Assembly (NCBI GenBank): GCA_028711675.1
Contig: JAQTRT010000148.1
Location: forward strand, 1-7,722
Direction of reading: 5' to 3'
DNA: 7,722 bases
Source of the DNA: a bacterium
GTDB taxonomy: Bacteria; Spirochaetota; JAHITG01
The position numbers and the translations under genes are program-made. Positions 1-6,230 of this stretch are shown in pieces (the first letter of the stretch is position 1; each line of letters begins with the position of its first letter). The notes under the pieces are model-generated. The model was not told the origin of the DNA and did not search any database. It saw only the letters and a program-made list of their open reading frames with translations.

Positions 1-1059
1 GATCATCCCGCCCAGCAAAGCAATGGATATGGAAAAGACATGGTCGATGGTCGTACCCATGGTGAGCGTGGAGGTCACGTCCTCCGGGTGAAGGCTGATC
101 TTCTTCAGATATGTCGCCCGGGCCATGTTCACGGAAATAAGGAGCTGGTCTATGATATAACAGATGCAAATAACGGTCAGAGCCGCGGATTCGCTGAAGA
201 GCCGGCCGGAAAAGCCGTAACCCAGGCAGATCAAGATCAACAGAAGAGCCTCGCCGATAAAGATCACCCGTTCACCCCAATGATCGATGGCCCGGCCTAA
301 AAGGGGCTTGAACCCGATACCGATGATCCCGCCGATGGTAAGGAGCGTGGCAATGGTCTGTGTCTTCTGGTGAAAGACCGTGACCAGGACCCAGGGCGCA
401 AAGGTCAGGAAAATCTGCTTTCTGGTGCCGAACAGGACAGCCAGCCAGTAATAGAACCCGTACTCCCTTCGGAGTCTGAATTTACTCTTTAACGATACAG
501 GCTTGTTCTTCCTCATGGCCAGCATGCAGAAAAACGCCAGGAAGTAAAAGATACCGGAGATAAGGAAAGAAACGGTAAAAGTAAAATTAAGGAATTTAAA
601 CCCCAGGAAAACGAAAAAACTCCCGATAATGGCGGTAAAATTACCGGCTGCCTGGAGCTGGCCCAGCCGTTTACCGGTCTGGCCCGAGTGCGCCAATTCC
701 ATTCCGATATCAGAAGACAAAGGGATGAAGAGATGCTGGCCGGTGCTGAAAACAAAGAGCCAGACCAGCATGATCTGGTAATTTTTCGAAAACAGCCCGA
801 TGAGAATCACGCCTGCGCTTGTCAGGAGCTGGGAAAAGGCGGCCATGGTCCGGTTACACATAAAAAAAAGCATTCCGGAAACGAAAATGACCAGAAAGCC
901 GGGAAATTCCCGGGGCAGTTCAAGGAAGGTCCTCTGTATGCCGGACAGGCTGAACTTATCATTTAAAAAATTATTGAACGTGGAATCTACGATACTTTGT
1001 GCGAATCCGATCAAAGAGACAGCCAGCAGGAACCGGAAAAAATCCGGGGAAATGTTCAT
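1..1059 (-). CDS. MFS transporter, C-terminus cut by window edge
   Basis: This is an integral inner-membrane protein of the major facilitator superfamily; its substrate cannot be told. The visible 353 residues are almost wholly hydrophobic helices separated by short charged loops. The N-terminal segment MNISPDFFRFLLAVSLIGFA leads into SIVDSTFNNFLN, a pattern I associate with a group of uncharacterised bacterial MFS proteins. In the second half, GRAIDHWGER resembles the MFS loop motif GxLxDrxGrr, and further on comes RATYLKKISLHPEDVTSTLT. MFS proteins usually have 400 or more residues and 12 helices, so about the last one or two helices lie outside the window. I chose the ATG at 1057-1059 because family members begin close to that sequence. 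An in-frame ATG at 1084-1086 would add nine residues (MIRSFHKKI) and is also possible; neither start has a good Shine-Dalgarno site. The gene is divergent from the ATPase subunit gene and shares its upstream region. The fold is confident, the function is not. Confidence 0.85.
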   Translation of the reverse strand, partial: MNISPDFFRFLLAVSLIGFAQSIVDSTFNNFLNDKFSLSGIQRTFLELPREFPGFLVIFVSGMLFFMCNRTMAAFSQLLTSAGVILIGLFSKNYQIMLVWLFVFSTGQHLFIPLSSDIGMELAHSGQTGKRLGQLQAAGNFTAIIGSFFVFLGFKFLNFTFTVSFLISGIFYFLAFFCMLAMRKNKPVSLKSKFRLRREYGFYYWLAVLFGTRKQIFLTFAPWVLVTVFHQKTQTIATLLTIGGIIGIGFKPLLGRAIDHWGERVIFIGEALLLILICLGYGFSGRLFSESAALTVICICYIIDQLLISVNMARATYLKKISLHPEDVTSTLTMGTTIDHVFSISIALLGGMI

Positions 1060-1174
1060 TATTTTCTTATGAAACGATCTTATCATCTCTCAAACCGCCA
1101 TATATGAAAATTTTATAATAATCAATATAAATAATCTTTCTATAAATAATTTATCAGGGACAGGGGAAAGCAAT

Positions 1175-1334
1175 AAAGGTTATAAATGCTAAAAAGGATT
1201 AAAAGGCTGTAAAAGGCCGAAGAAAAAATTCCATTTCCTGTCTTTTACTTTTATAGCCTTTAATGCCTTTATACCCCTTTTATTACCTTTAAAACCTTTA
1301 CTTCCTTTATAACCTTTTTCTTTACGTTCCCTTT
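1175..1334. repeat. Phased AAAGG / CCTTT arrays in inverted orientation
   Basis: The left part carries AAAGG at 1175, 1193, 1202 and 1212, with a degenerate AAATG at 1184, giving spacings of 9, 9, 9 and 10 bases. The right part carries the complement CCTTT at 1257, 1266, 1276, 1286, 1295, 1304, 1313 and again at 1330, mostly spaced 9 or 10. Bases between the cores are mainly A and T. The two arrays face each other across a non-repeat centre (about 1217-1246). The outermost units match well: AAAGGTTATAAATG at 1175-1188 against the complement of 1304-1317, 13 of 14 bases. This is not CRISPR-like, because there are no long unique spacers. It could be a protein-binding array, a structured leader RNA or a genome-wide intergenic repeat; the role is unknown. 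Confidence 0.7.
1198..1264. other. Inner stem-loop of the AAAGG/CCTTT array
   Basis: Bases 1198-1215 (ATTAAAAGGCTGTAAAAG) can pair with 1248-1264 (CTTTTATAGCCTTTAAT). This gives about 17 pairs, with one bulged A on the left arm and one G-U wobble at 1209, closing a loop of about 32 bases. It is A+T-rich and no T-run follows it as in an intrinsic terminator. Its position upstream of both divergent genes also argues against a terminator. It may form in a leader transcript of either gene or as a cruciform; this is inferred from base pairing only. Confidence 0.5.
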
Positions 1335-1355
1335 GTCTGTTTTCATTTATTTCAT

Positions 1356-1383
1356 TTGACTTTAAAAAATTTTCGGTTATTTA
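1356..1383 (+). promoter_or_regulatory. Possible promoter of the ATPase subunit I gene
   Basis: TTGACT at 1356-1361 differs from the sigma-70 -35 consensus by one base. At a 16-base distance lies TATTTA (1378-1383), a poor -10 match; TATTAA at 1382-1387 is a slightly better match but too far away. If real, transcription would begin about 1390, giving an almost leaderless mRNA for an ATG at 1394 or a leader of about 20 bases for an ATG at 1412. The surroundings are A+T-rich, so chance matches are easy. Confidence 0.3.
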
Positions 1384-1393
1384 TTAAATTATC

Positions 1394-3346
1394 ATGCTGA
1401 AAACAGAGAATATGCTCTTCACGAACATTTACATCTACGAGAATGACAAGAACAGGCTCGTGGACGCCATCATTAAATGCGGGTTCGTTCATCTTGTGGA
1501 CTCGGACACCGTCAACAAGTTCCTCAGGGAAAAGAGCGGTGTTTATCATCTGCGCAGTGACATCAGCATCGACAAGATCAAGACCAAGCTATATGACCTG
1601 ATGAATATCCTGGACATCAAGCCGGTATGGCACATGGAGAACAAGGACCTGGACCAGACAACGGACATTGACCTTGACGAGGAGATGAAAAAGACCGAGA
1701 ACATTATTTTTTCCGCTTCCCAGATCCGGAACAAGGTCCTGGAACTCGAAAATGACATCAATAAATACAGGCAGATGCTTCAGCAGATCATGGTGCTCAA
1801 AGAAGGGGGCTACCAGGTCAATTCCGAGATGAAATTCGAGTACCTGTATTTCCGGGTGGGCAGGATCAGCAAGGAGTATTACGATAAACTGGCCAAGGAA
1901 TTCGAGAAAATCATCGTGGCCCTTTTCCCCATCCAGGCCGATGAAAATGACATCTATCTGTATCTGTTCACGATCAAAAAAAACAAATACAAGGTGGATG
2001 AGATCCTGGACCGGTACGGTTTCTCGGACATCAAGATGGAGGGCAGCCTCCTGAAGGTATCGGACAACGTGGTCGACGAGCTGAACCAGAAGATCGATAC
2101 AGCCTTGAAAGAAAAGAACATCCTGACGGAAAAGCTCGATGACATGAAAAAAGAGAACGCGGAATATATCAAGCACCTGTTCTATATGATGAAGATATCC
2201 GACCTGAGAAATAAAGTAAAAAAATACTTCGTGAAAACATCCAATATCCTTCTTATTTCAGGGTGGGTCCTCTCCCGGAAAAAAAAAGAGATGATCCAGC
2301 TGATCGAAAAAACCGTAAGCCGGAACTATTTTCTGGAACTATATACACCATCCGAACTGAGGGAACTGGACAACGTGCCGGTCTTCTATAAAATGCCCAG
2401 GTTCTTCGAACCTTTCAAGGACCTGACCTACAATTACGGCATACCCCAGTATAAGACCGTCAATCCCATCCCGGTCGTGGCCGTCACTTACCTTTTGATG
2501 TTTGGTGCCATGTTCGGCGACATCGGCCAGGGCTTTGTCCTGTTCCTGCTGGGACTGATCATGAGAAGACTCAAACGTTTCAGCTCCATGAAATCCATCA
2601 TCACGATGGTGATGTATTGCGGCCTTTCCTCCATGCTCTTCGGCTGGCTCTTCGGGAGCTTTTTTGGGTACGAGACCATCATCGAACCTCTCTGGCTCAA
2701 GCCCATGAACAACATCAACACCCTTTTCGGCATCGGTATCGGATTCGGCATCGGGCTCATCACCGTCGGTATCATCATCAACATCATCAACGCCCTCATC
2801 ACAAAGGATTTTGTTAAAGGCATATTCAGTAAATTCGGGCTTCTGAGCGGTATCTTTTACTGGGGCATCCTTCTGGTCGTCAGTAAATTTTTCATCCTGA
2901 AAGAAAAAATAAACATTGGCCTCATATACCTCATCCTCATCCCGATCATCCTCATTTTCCTTAAGGAACCACTCGTTAATTTTATAAAGAGGAAGAAACA
3001 CCTCCTGCACCAGGGAGTGAGCCTGTACATCATGGAGAACGTCATCGAGCTTTTTGACCTTATCATATCCTACGTGGCCAACACCATGTCCTTTATCCGC
3101 GTCATCGCCTTTGGCCTGGCGCATGCCGGCCTCTTCATCGCCATCTTCAATATTGTGGATATCCTGAAAAGAGCCGGGACTCCCGGGATCTTCAACATCC
3201 TGGTCCTGATCGTGGGCAATATCGGCATCATCTGCCTGGAAGGCCTTGTCGTTTCCATCCAGGCTATGCGCCTCGAATACTATGAATTCTTCGGGAAGTT
3301 CTTTGACAAGACGGGTATCCCATACCAGCCGGTTAAATTAGAATAA
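1394..3346 (+). CDS. V/A-type ATPase subunit I (a-subunit homologue)
   Basis: Subunit I is the membrane-embedded stator of V/A-type rotary ATPases. It forms the half-channels through which H+ or Na+ reach the rotor ring and anchors the peripheral stalks. The 650-residue length is normal. The first 350 or so residues are hydrophilic with helical coiled-coil stretches (about 75-130 and 215-280). The rest holds about seven membrane segments, beginning around residue 362. Signature motifs are FGDIGQG (374-380), SFIRVIAFGLAHAGL with Arg569 matching the essential ion-translocation arginine, and a C-terminal RLEYYEFFGKFF. The start could also be the ATG at 1412 (residue 7, MLFTNIYIYEN), which matches usual family N-termini; ATG 1394 has no Shine-Dalgarno site. 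Its TAA shares one base with the next ATG, suggesting coupled translation. No other ATPase subunit is adjacent, which is unusual because these genes normally sit in one operon. Confidence 0.93.
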   Translation: MLKTENMLFTNIYIYENDKNRLVDAIIKCGFVHLVDSDTVNKFLREKSGVYHLRSDISIDKIKTKLYDLMNILDIKPVWHMENKDLDQTTDIDLDEEMKKTENIIFSASQIRNKVLELENDINKYRQMLQQIMVLKEGGYQVNSEMKFEYLYFRVGRISKEYYDKLAKEFEKIIVALFPIQADENDIYLYLFTIKKNKYKVDEILDRYGFSDIKMEGSLLKVSDNVVDELNQKIDTALKEKNILTEKLDDMKKENAEYIKHLFYMMKISDLRNKVKKYFVKTSNILLISGWVLSRKKKEMIQLIEKTVSRNYFLELYTPSELRELDNVPVFYKMPRFFEPFKDLTYNYGIPQYKTVNPIPVVAVTYLLMFGAMFGDIGQGFVLFLLGLIMRRLKRFSSMKSIITMVMYCGLSSMLFGWLFGSFFGYETIIEPLWLKPMNNINTLFGIGIGFGIGLITVGIIINIINALITKDFVKGIFSKFGLLSGIFYWGILLVVSKFFILKEKINIGLIYLILIPIILIFLKEPLVNFIKRKKHLLHQGVSLYIMENVIELFDLIISYVANTMSFIRVIAFGLAHAGLFIAIFNIVDILKRAGTPGIFNILVLIVGNIGIICLEGLVVSIQAMRLEYYEFFGKFFDKTGIPYQPVKLE

Positions 3347-4158
3347 TGATAGATTATCACATCCACACAGAGCTCTGCGGCCACGCCAGCGGCCATGTTG
3401 AGGACTACATAGAGAAAGCCCTGGCCATCGGTCTTACGGAAATAGGTTTTGCCGACCATTTCCCCGTACTGTACCAGCCCAAGTTCTCCCTTCCCATCCG
3501 CTCCATCACCATGTCCGAGGATAAGATACCTGCTTATCTGAGACTGATCGAAACAGCCAAGAGCAAGTCAAAGAATTTAAGCGTACGAACGGGCTTTGAG
3601 GTTGATTATTATATCCATGATAATCTTTTCTTTAATAAATACCTGAACCTGCTCTCCCACCTGGATTACATCATCGGTTCCGTCCATTTCCTGGATGAAT
3701 GGGGCTTTGACCAGCCCGAGTTCAAGGACAGGATCAATGGAAAAAGCGTGACCGGACTGTGGAGGGATTATTTACTGCAGATCCGGAACATGGTCAATGA
3801 GCATGGGAATGATATCGACATCATCGGCCACCTGGACCTGCCTAAAAAGCTGGACTGGCCCGTGCCGGATGAGTTCCAGGAAGAATTCCGCTCTCTCATC
3901 AGGCTCATCAGGGGGAAGGAACTGGTGGTCGAGATCAACACCTCAGGCTATGACAAGCCTGTCAAGGAATTCTACCCGTCCCCTGCCGTCCTTACCCTCC
4001 TGAAAGATGAAAAAGTAGAGATCACACTTGGCTCGGATTCCCATAAACCCGATGAAGTGGGACGGTATTTCAGACCCGCCCGGGACCTCTTAAAAAAGAC
4101 AGGATTCAATAAAGTAATTAAATTCGATCAGCATAAAAAGGATTTTATTTATCTATAA
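3346..4158 (+). CDS. PHP-family phosphoesterase, HisJ-type histidinol-phosphatase-like
   Basis: This 270-residue protein is a full-length member of the PHP metal-dependent phosphoesterases closest to HisJ. HisJ removes phosphate from L-histidinol phosphate in the penultimate steps of histidine synthesis. Metal-binding motifs lie in the expected order: DYHIH (His5, His7), GFADHFP (Asp37, His38), GFEVDYY (Glu85), IGSVHFL (His114), DIIGHLDLPKK (His162, Asp164) and LGSDSHKP (Asp231, His233), with EINTSGYDKP before the last. All the metal ligands I would expect are present, so the enzyme is probably active in the cytoplasm. The ATG overlaps the stop codon of the ATPase subunit gene by one base, and no Shine-Dalgarno site is apparent, so coupling is likely. 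No other histidine gene is nearby, so a different phosphorylated substrate is possible; I therefore give no symbol. Confidence 0.87.
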   Translation: MIDYHIHTELCGHASGHVEDYIEKALAIGLTEIGFADHFPVLYQPKFSLPIRSITMSEDKIPAYLRLIETAKSKSKNLSVRTGFEVDYYIHDNLFFNKYLNLLSHLDYIIGSVHFLDEWGFDQPEFKDRINGKSVTGLWRDYLLQIRNMVNEHGNDIDIIGHLDLPKKLDWPVPDEFQEEFRSLIRLIRGKELVVEINTSGYDKPVKEFYPSPAVLTLLKDEKVEITLGSDSHKPDEVGRYFRPARDLLKKTGFNKVIKFDQHKKDFIYL

Positions 4159-4198
4159 TCCCTGGAAAATAAAAAAATAACCGGATATATTATTGAAC

Positions 4199-4837
4199 AT
4201 GAAGCAGTCCCTCATTATATTTTTAATACTATTATACTGTTCTGCCTCAACGGACCTTAGGGCATCAGCCAGAGGGCCCGAACGCCTGATCATCCTGGGA
4301 AGCGCGGTAGCCGGAGCAGAACTGGTGAATGTTATAATCCGGCTCTTCAGCAATACGAAACAGGTCCAGACCCTGAGCCCGGAAGAACAAAAGAGGCTGG
4401 CCCTTGAAGAGGAAAGGAAAAAACAGGAGGAACTGGAAAAACTCCTGGCACCGTCCAAACTGTTCGAGGTCATCGGCCAGACCAACATAATGAGCGGCAC
4501 AAATGAGGCTGTTGCCCTGAACGCAGGCAACATGACGAACCGGACTGTAAAAGCCGTGACCAATCTCAAGGCTCCTCCGCATAAAACCACGATAACGACC
4601 ATTTATTACATCACGAACTACAAGACCAGGGAAATATACGAATTCAAGCGGGGAAAGATCGATTACTACGCAGTGGCCGCGGCTTACTATAAGGTCGGGA
4701 AAAAAGAGAAGGCCAGGGAATTCTTCCTCAAGACCATCAGCCTGGATGTGAACAAGAACCAGGCTATGAATTTCCTTATCGCCAACTTCAACATGACGCC
4801 CAAAGAGATCCAGCGCGAAGCCCAAAAATACAAATGA
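4199..4837 (+). CDS. Unrecognised exported or membrane-anchored protein with coiled coil and TPR-like end
   Basis: I do not recognise this 212-residue protein. It starts with a basic-hydrophobic segment (residues 1-17) followed by LRASARG, which could be a signal peptide cleaved after ASA. The LLYC at 11-14 is a poor lipobox because Tyr precedes the Cys. A second hydrophobic segment (30-50, LIILGSAVAGAELVNVIIRL) may be a membrane anchor. Residues 60-83 are rich in Glu, Lys, Arg and Gln and suit a short coiled coil. A middle part rich in Thr and Asn (95-140) follows. Residues 155-190 (YYAVAAAYYKVGKKEKAREF onward) look like one tetratricopeptide repeat. I prefer the ATG at 4199; a TTG at 4193 in the same frame would add two residues. 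It lies 40 bases after the phosphoesterase gene, and its TGA overlaps the thyA ATG by four bases, so it is probably co-transcribed. Its function is unknown; a scaffold in or at the membrane is a guess. Confidence 0.75.
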   Translation: MKQSLIIFLILLYCSASTDLRASARGPERLIILGSAVAGAELVNVIIRLFSNTKQVQTLSPEEQKRLALEEERKKQEELEKLLAPSKLFEVIGQTNIMSGTNEAVALNAGNMTNRTVKAVTNLKAPPHKTTITTIYYITNYKTREIYEFKRGKIDYYAVAAAYYKVGKKEKAREFFLKTISLDVNKNQAMNFLIANFNMTPKEIQREAQKYK

Positions 4838-5718
4838 CCGGCAGGGAGAGGATGAAAGCATACATCGATATCGTAAAAAAGATACTGGGAGAAGGAGCTG
4901 AAAAGCCGAACCGGACCGGCATCACTACCATAGCCGTGCCCGGGATCATGTTCGAGCATGATATGGAACAGGGCTTCCCCCTGCTGACTACCAAACAGGT
5001 CCCTTTCCGGCTGGTCTTCTCCGAGCTGGAATTCTTCCTGAAAGGACTGACAGACAAGAACTGGCTTATCGGCAACAATAATCACATCTGGGATGAATGG
5101 GCCAGTCCGGAAAAGGTCCCTTACGGCCATGACGAAGAGACAAAAAAAAGGATGAAGGAAGAACGCGACCTCGGCCCCGTCTACGGCTGGCAGTGGCGCC
5201 ATTTCGGGGCTGGTTATATTTCTCATGACAAGCCGGCAGAAGGTAAAGGTATTGACCAGCTCAAGGCCATGATCGATACTATCAGGACCGATCCTTCAAA
5301 CAGACGGCTGATTGTATCTGCATGGAACCCGGTAGACCTTCCTAAGATGGCATTGCCGCCCTGCCATTACTCCTTCCAGGTCACCATCATCGCCGATAAA
5401 CTGAATCTGCTCTGGAACCAGCGCTCAGTGGATGTAGCCCTGGGCCTGCCTTTTAATATCGCCAGTTACGGCCTGCTGCTCCATCTGATCGCCAGGGAAA
5501 CGAATTATAAGGAAGGAAAGCTCGTGGGATTCCTGGCAGACACGCATATTTATTCCAATCATATACAAGGGCTGAAGGAACAGATCGCGCGGAAACCGTT
5601 CCCCCTGGCCCGGATCAGGACAGAACCTTTTACCTCACTCTTTGACTGGAAATATCAGGATACCCTTCTGGAGGATTACCAGTGCCACCCGAAGATCCCC
5701 TTCGAGGTTGCCGTATGA
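4834..5718 (+). CDS. thyA: Thymidylate synthase
   Basis: ThyA makes dTMP from dUMP with methylenetetrahydrofolate as carbon donor and reductant, releasing dihydrofolate. The 294-residue frame has the key residues of the family: Arg27 in NRTG, Glu64 in SELEFF, Trp86 and Trp89 in NNHIWDEW, Arg157-Arg158 in DPSNRRLIVSAWNP, the catalytic Cys177 in ALPPCHYSF, Arg197-Ser198-Asp200 in QRSVDVALGLPFNIASY with Asn208, His238 and Tyr240 in ADTHIYSNH, and the C-terminal EVAV. Between WDEWAS and LGPVYG is a charged insert of about 18 residues compared with the short E. coli form; longer inserts are known here in the Lactobacillus enzyme. The ATG at 4834 overlaps the preceding TGA by four bases. A second ATG at 4852 (MKAYIDIVKK) matches the usual family N-terminus and has AGGGAGAGG just before it, so the mature start may be there. 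The next gene supplies DHFR, which recycles the dihydrofolate product. Confidence 0.97.
   Translation: MTGRERMKAYIDIVKKILGEGAEKPNRTGITTIAVPGIMFEHDMEQGFPLLTTKQVPFRLVFSELEFFLKGLTDKNWLIGNNNHIWDEWASPEKVPYGHDEETKKRMKEERDLGPVYGWQWRHFGAGYISHDKPAEGKGIDQLKAMIDTIRTDPSNRRLIVSAWNPVDLPKMALPPCHYSFQVTIIADKLNLLWNQRSVDVALGLPFNIASYGLLLHLIARETNYKEGKLVGFLADTHIYSNHIQGLKEQIARKPFPLARIRTEPFTSLFDWKYQDTLLEDYQCHPKIPFEVAV
4843..4851 (+). promoter_or_regulatory. Purine-rich ribosome-binding site inside the thyA 5' end
   Basis: AGGGAGAGG lies immediately before the ATG at 4852 and after the ATG at 4834. The AGGGAG core is only three bases from the second ATG, closer than ideal. It favours, but does not prove, starting ThyA at 4852, which also fits the usual N-terminus of the family. 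Confidence 0.4.
5704..5707 (+). promoter_or_regulatory. Ribosome-binding site of the DHFR gene
   Basis: GAGG seven bases before the ATG at 5715 is a good Shine-Dalgarno site within the end of thyA. It supports 5715 as the start rather than the upstream in-frame ATG at 5682, whose extra residues (MPPEDPLRGCR) do not resemble a DHFR N-terminus. Confidence 0.55.
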
Positions 5719-6230
5719 GCGAGATCATCATCATCGCAGCCGTGGCCAGGAACAACGTGATCGGGAACGGCATGAAGATACCGTGGCATATCAGCGAGGA
5801 TTTTCGCCGTTTCAAGGAACTGACGCTCCACCACACGGTGCTCATGGGCGACAGGACCTATGAATCCCTGCCGAAGAAACCCCTCCCCCAGAGGGAGAAC
5901 ATCGTTCTCACTTTTGACCGGAATTACCATCCGGCCGGCGCCGTGGTCAAATACACGCTCGAAGAGGCGCTGGAGTACTGCAGGGACCGGGAAAAAGTGT
6001 TTCTCATCGGCGGAGCCAGCGTATACAAACAGGGGCTCACGATCGCGGACACGCTGGAGCTGACGCGCATCCACCGGGATTTCGAGGGCGATATCTTTTT
6101 CCCCGGCATCGACTACGCGGAATGGGAACTGGTCAGCACCGTGGACCGGGCCGACGCCACGTACGGCCCTTTCTCGTTCATGACCTACAAAAGGAAAAAA
6201 AGTAAAAGACGGGGGCTTATGCGCTCATGA
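5715..6230 (+). CDS. folA: Dihydrofolate reductase
   Basis: DHFR reduces dihydrofolate to tetrahydrofolate with NADPH and so refills the pool used up by the neighbouring ThyA. The 171-residue length is usual. Visible landmarks are the opening strand and loop IIIIAAVARNNVIG, the substrate-pocket segment KIPWHISEDFRRFK with the catalytic acid Asp29 at the place of E. coli Asp27, PLPQRENIVL with Arg60 at the place of the folate-binding Arg57, the cofactor glycine pair in FLIGGASVY (99-100), and LTRIHRDFEGDIFFP with Thr117 at the place of Thr113. One position is odd: in LMGDRTYES, Asp46 stands where E. coli has Arg44 (GRHTWES), a residue that contacts the NADPH 2'-phosphate region, although Arg47 follows. 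The C-terminus ends in a very basic tail (KRKKSKRRG). The ATG overlaps the thyA TGA by four bases, and its own TGA overlaps the next ATG, so translation is probably coupled. Confidence 0.95.
   Translation: MSEIIIIAAVARNNVIGNGMKIPWHISEDFRRFKELTLHHTVLMGDRTYESLPKKPLPQRENIVLTFDRNYHPAGAVVKYTLEEALEYCRDREKVFLIGGASVYKQGLTIADTLELTRIHRDFEGDIFFPGIDYAEWELVSTVDRADATYGPFSFMTYKRKKSKRRGLMRS

Larger units (their letters stand above)
1060..1393. other. Divergent intergenic region with promoters and phased repeats
   Basis: No coding frame is convincing in these 334 bases between two divergent genes. The first 100 bases (about 1095-1160) are very A+T-rich and are the natural place for the transporter promoter reading left; I found no clearly matching -35/-10 pair there. 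From about 1175 to 1334 lies the AAAGG/CCTTT array described separately. The last 40 bases before the ATPase gene contain a promoter-like TTGACT. No tRNA-like or riboswitch-like structure was recognised. Confidence 0.7.

Noticed and set aside
40..1072. Several plus-strand open frames of 86-92 codons
   Set aside because: They are antisense to the MFS transporter, whose continuous membrane-protein frame reads on the minus strand through position 1059.
1175..1334. CRISPR array
   Set aside because: The repeated core is only about five bases with 4-5 base gaps and changes orientation in the middle; there are no spacers of CRISPR length.
1589..2176. A 195-codon open frame on the minus strand
   Set aside because: It is antisense to the hydrophilic N-terminal half of subunit I and has no recognisable domain; it results from codon use in the real gene.
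2339..3124. A 261-codon open frame on the minus strand within the ATPase subunit I gene
   Set aside because: It lies fully antisense to a gene with clear family motifs. Its product is a low-complexity run rich in Asp, Glu, Val and His that mirrors the hydrophobic codons on the other strand.
4209..4240. Lipoprotein signal (LLYC) in the unrecognised exported protein
   Set aside because: Tyr directly before Cys does not fit the lipobox, even in its relaxed spirochaetal form, and a cleavage site after ASA is available.
4265..5226. Minus-strand open frames of 179 and 198 codons across the exported-protein and thyA genes
   Set aside because: They overlap two supported plus-strand genes, have no family features and are probably shadows.
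5682..5714. Upstream ATG at 5682 as the DHFR start
   Set aside because: The added residues do not resemble a DHFR N-terminus and would overlap thyA by 37 bases, whereas ATG 5715 has a GAGG site and the usual start.
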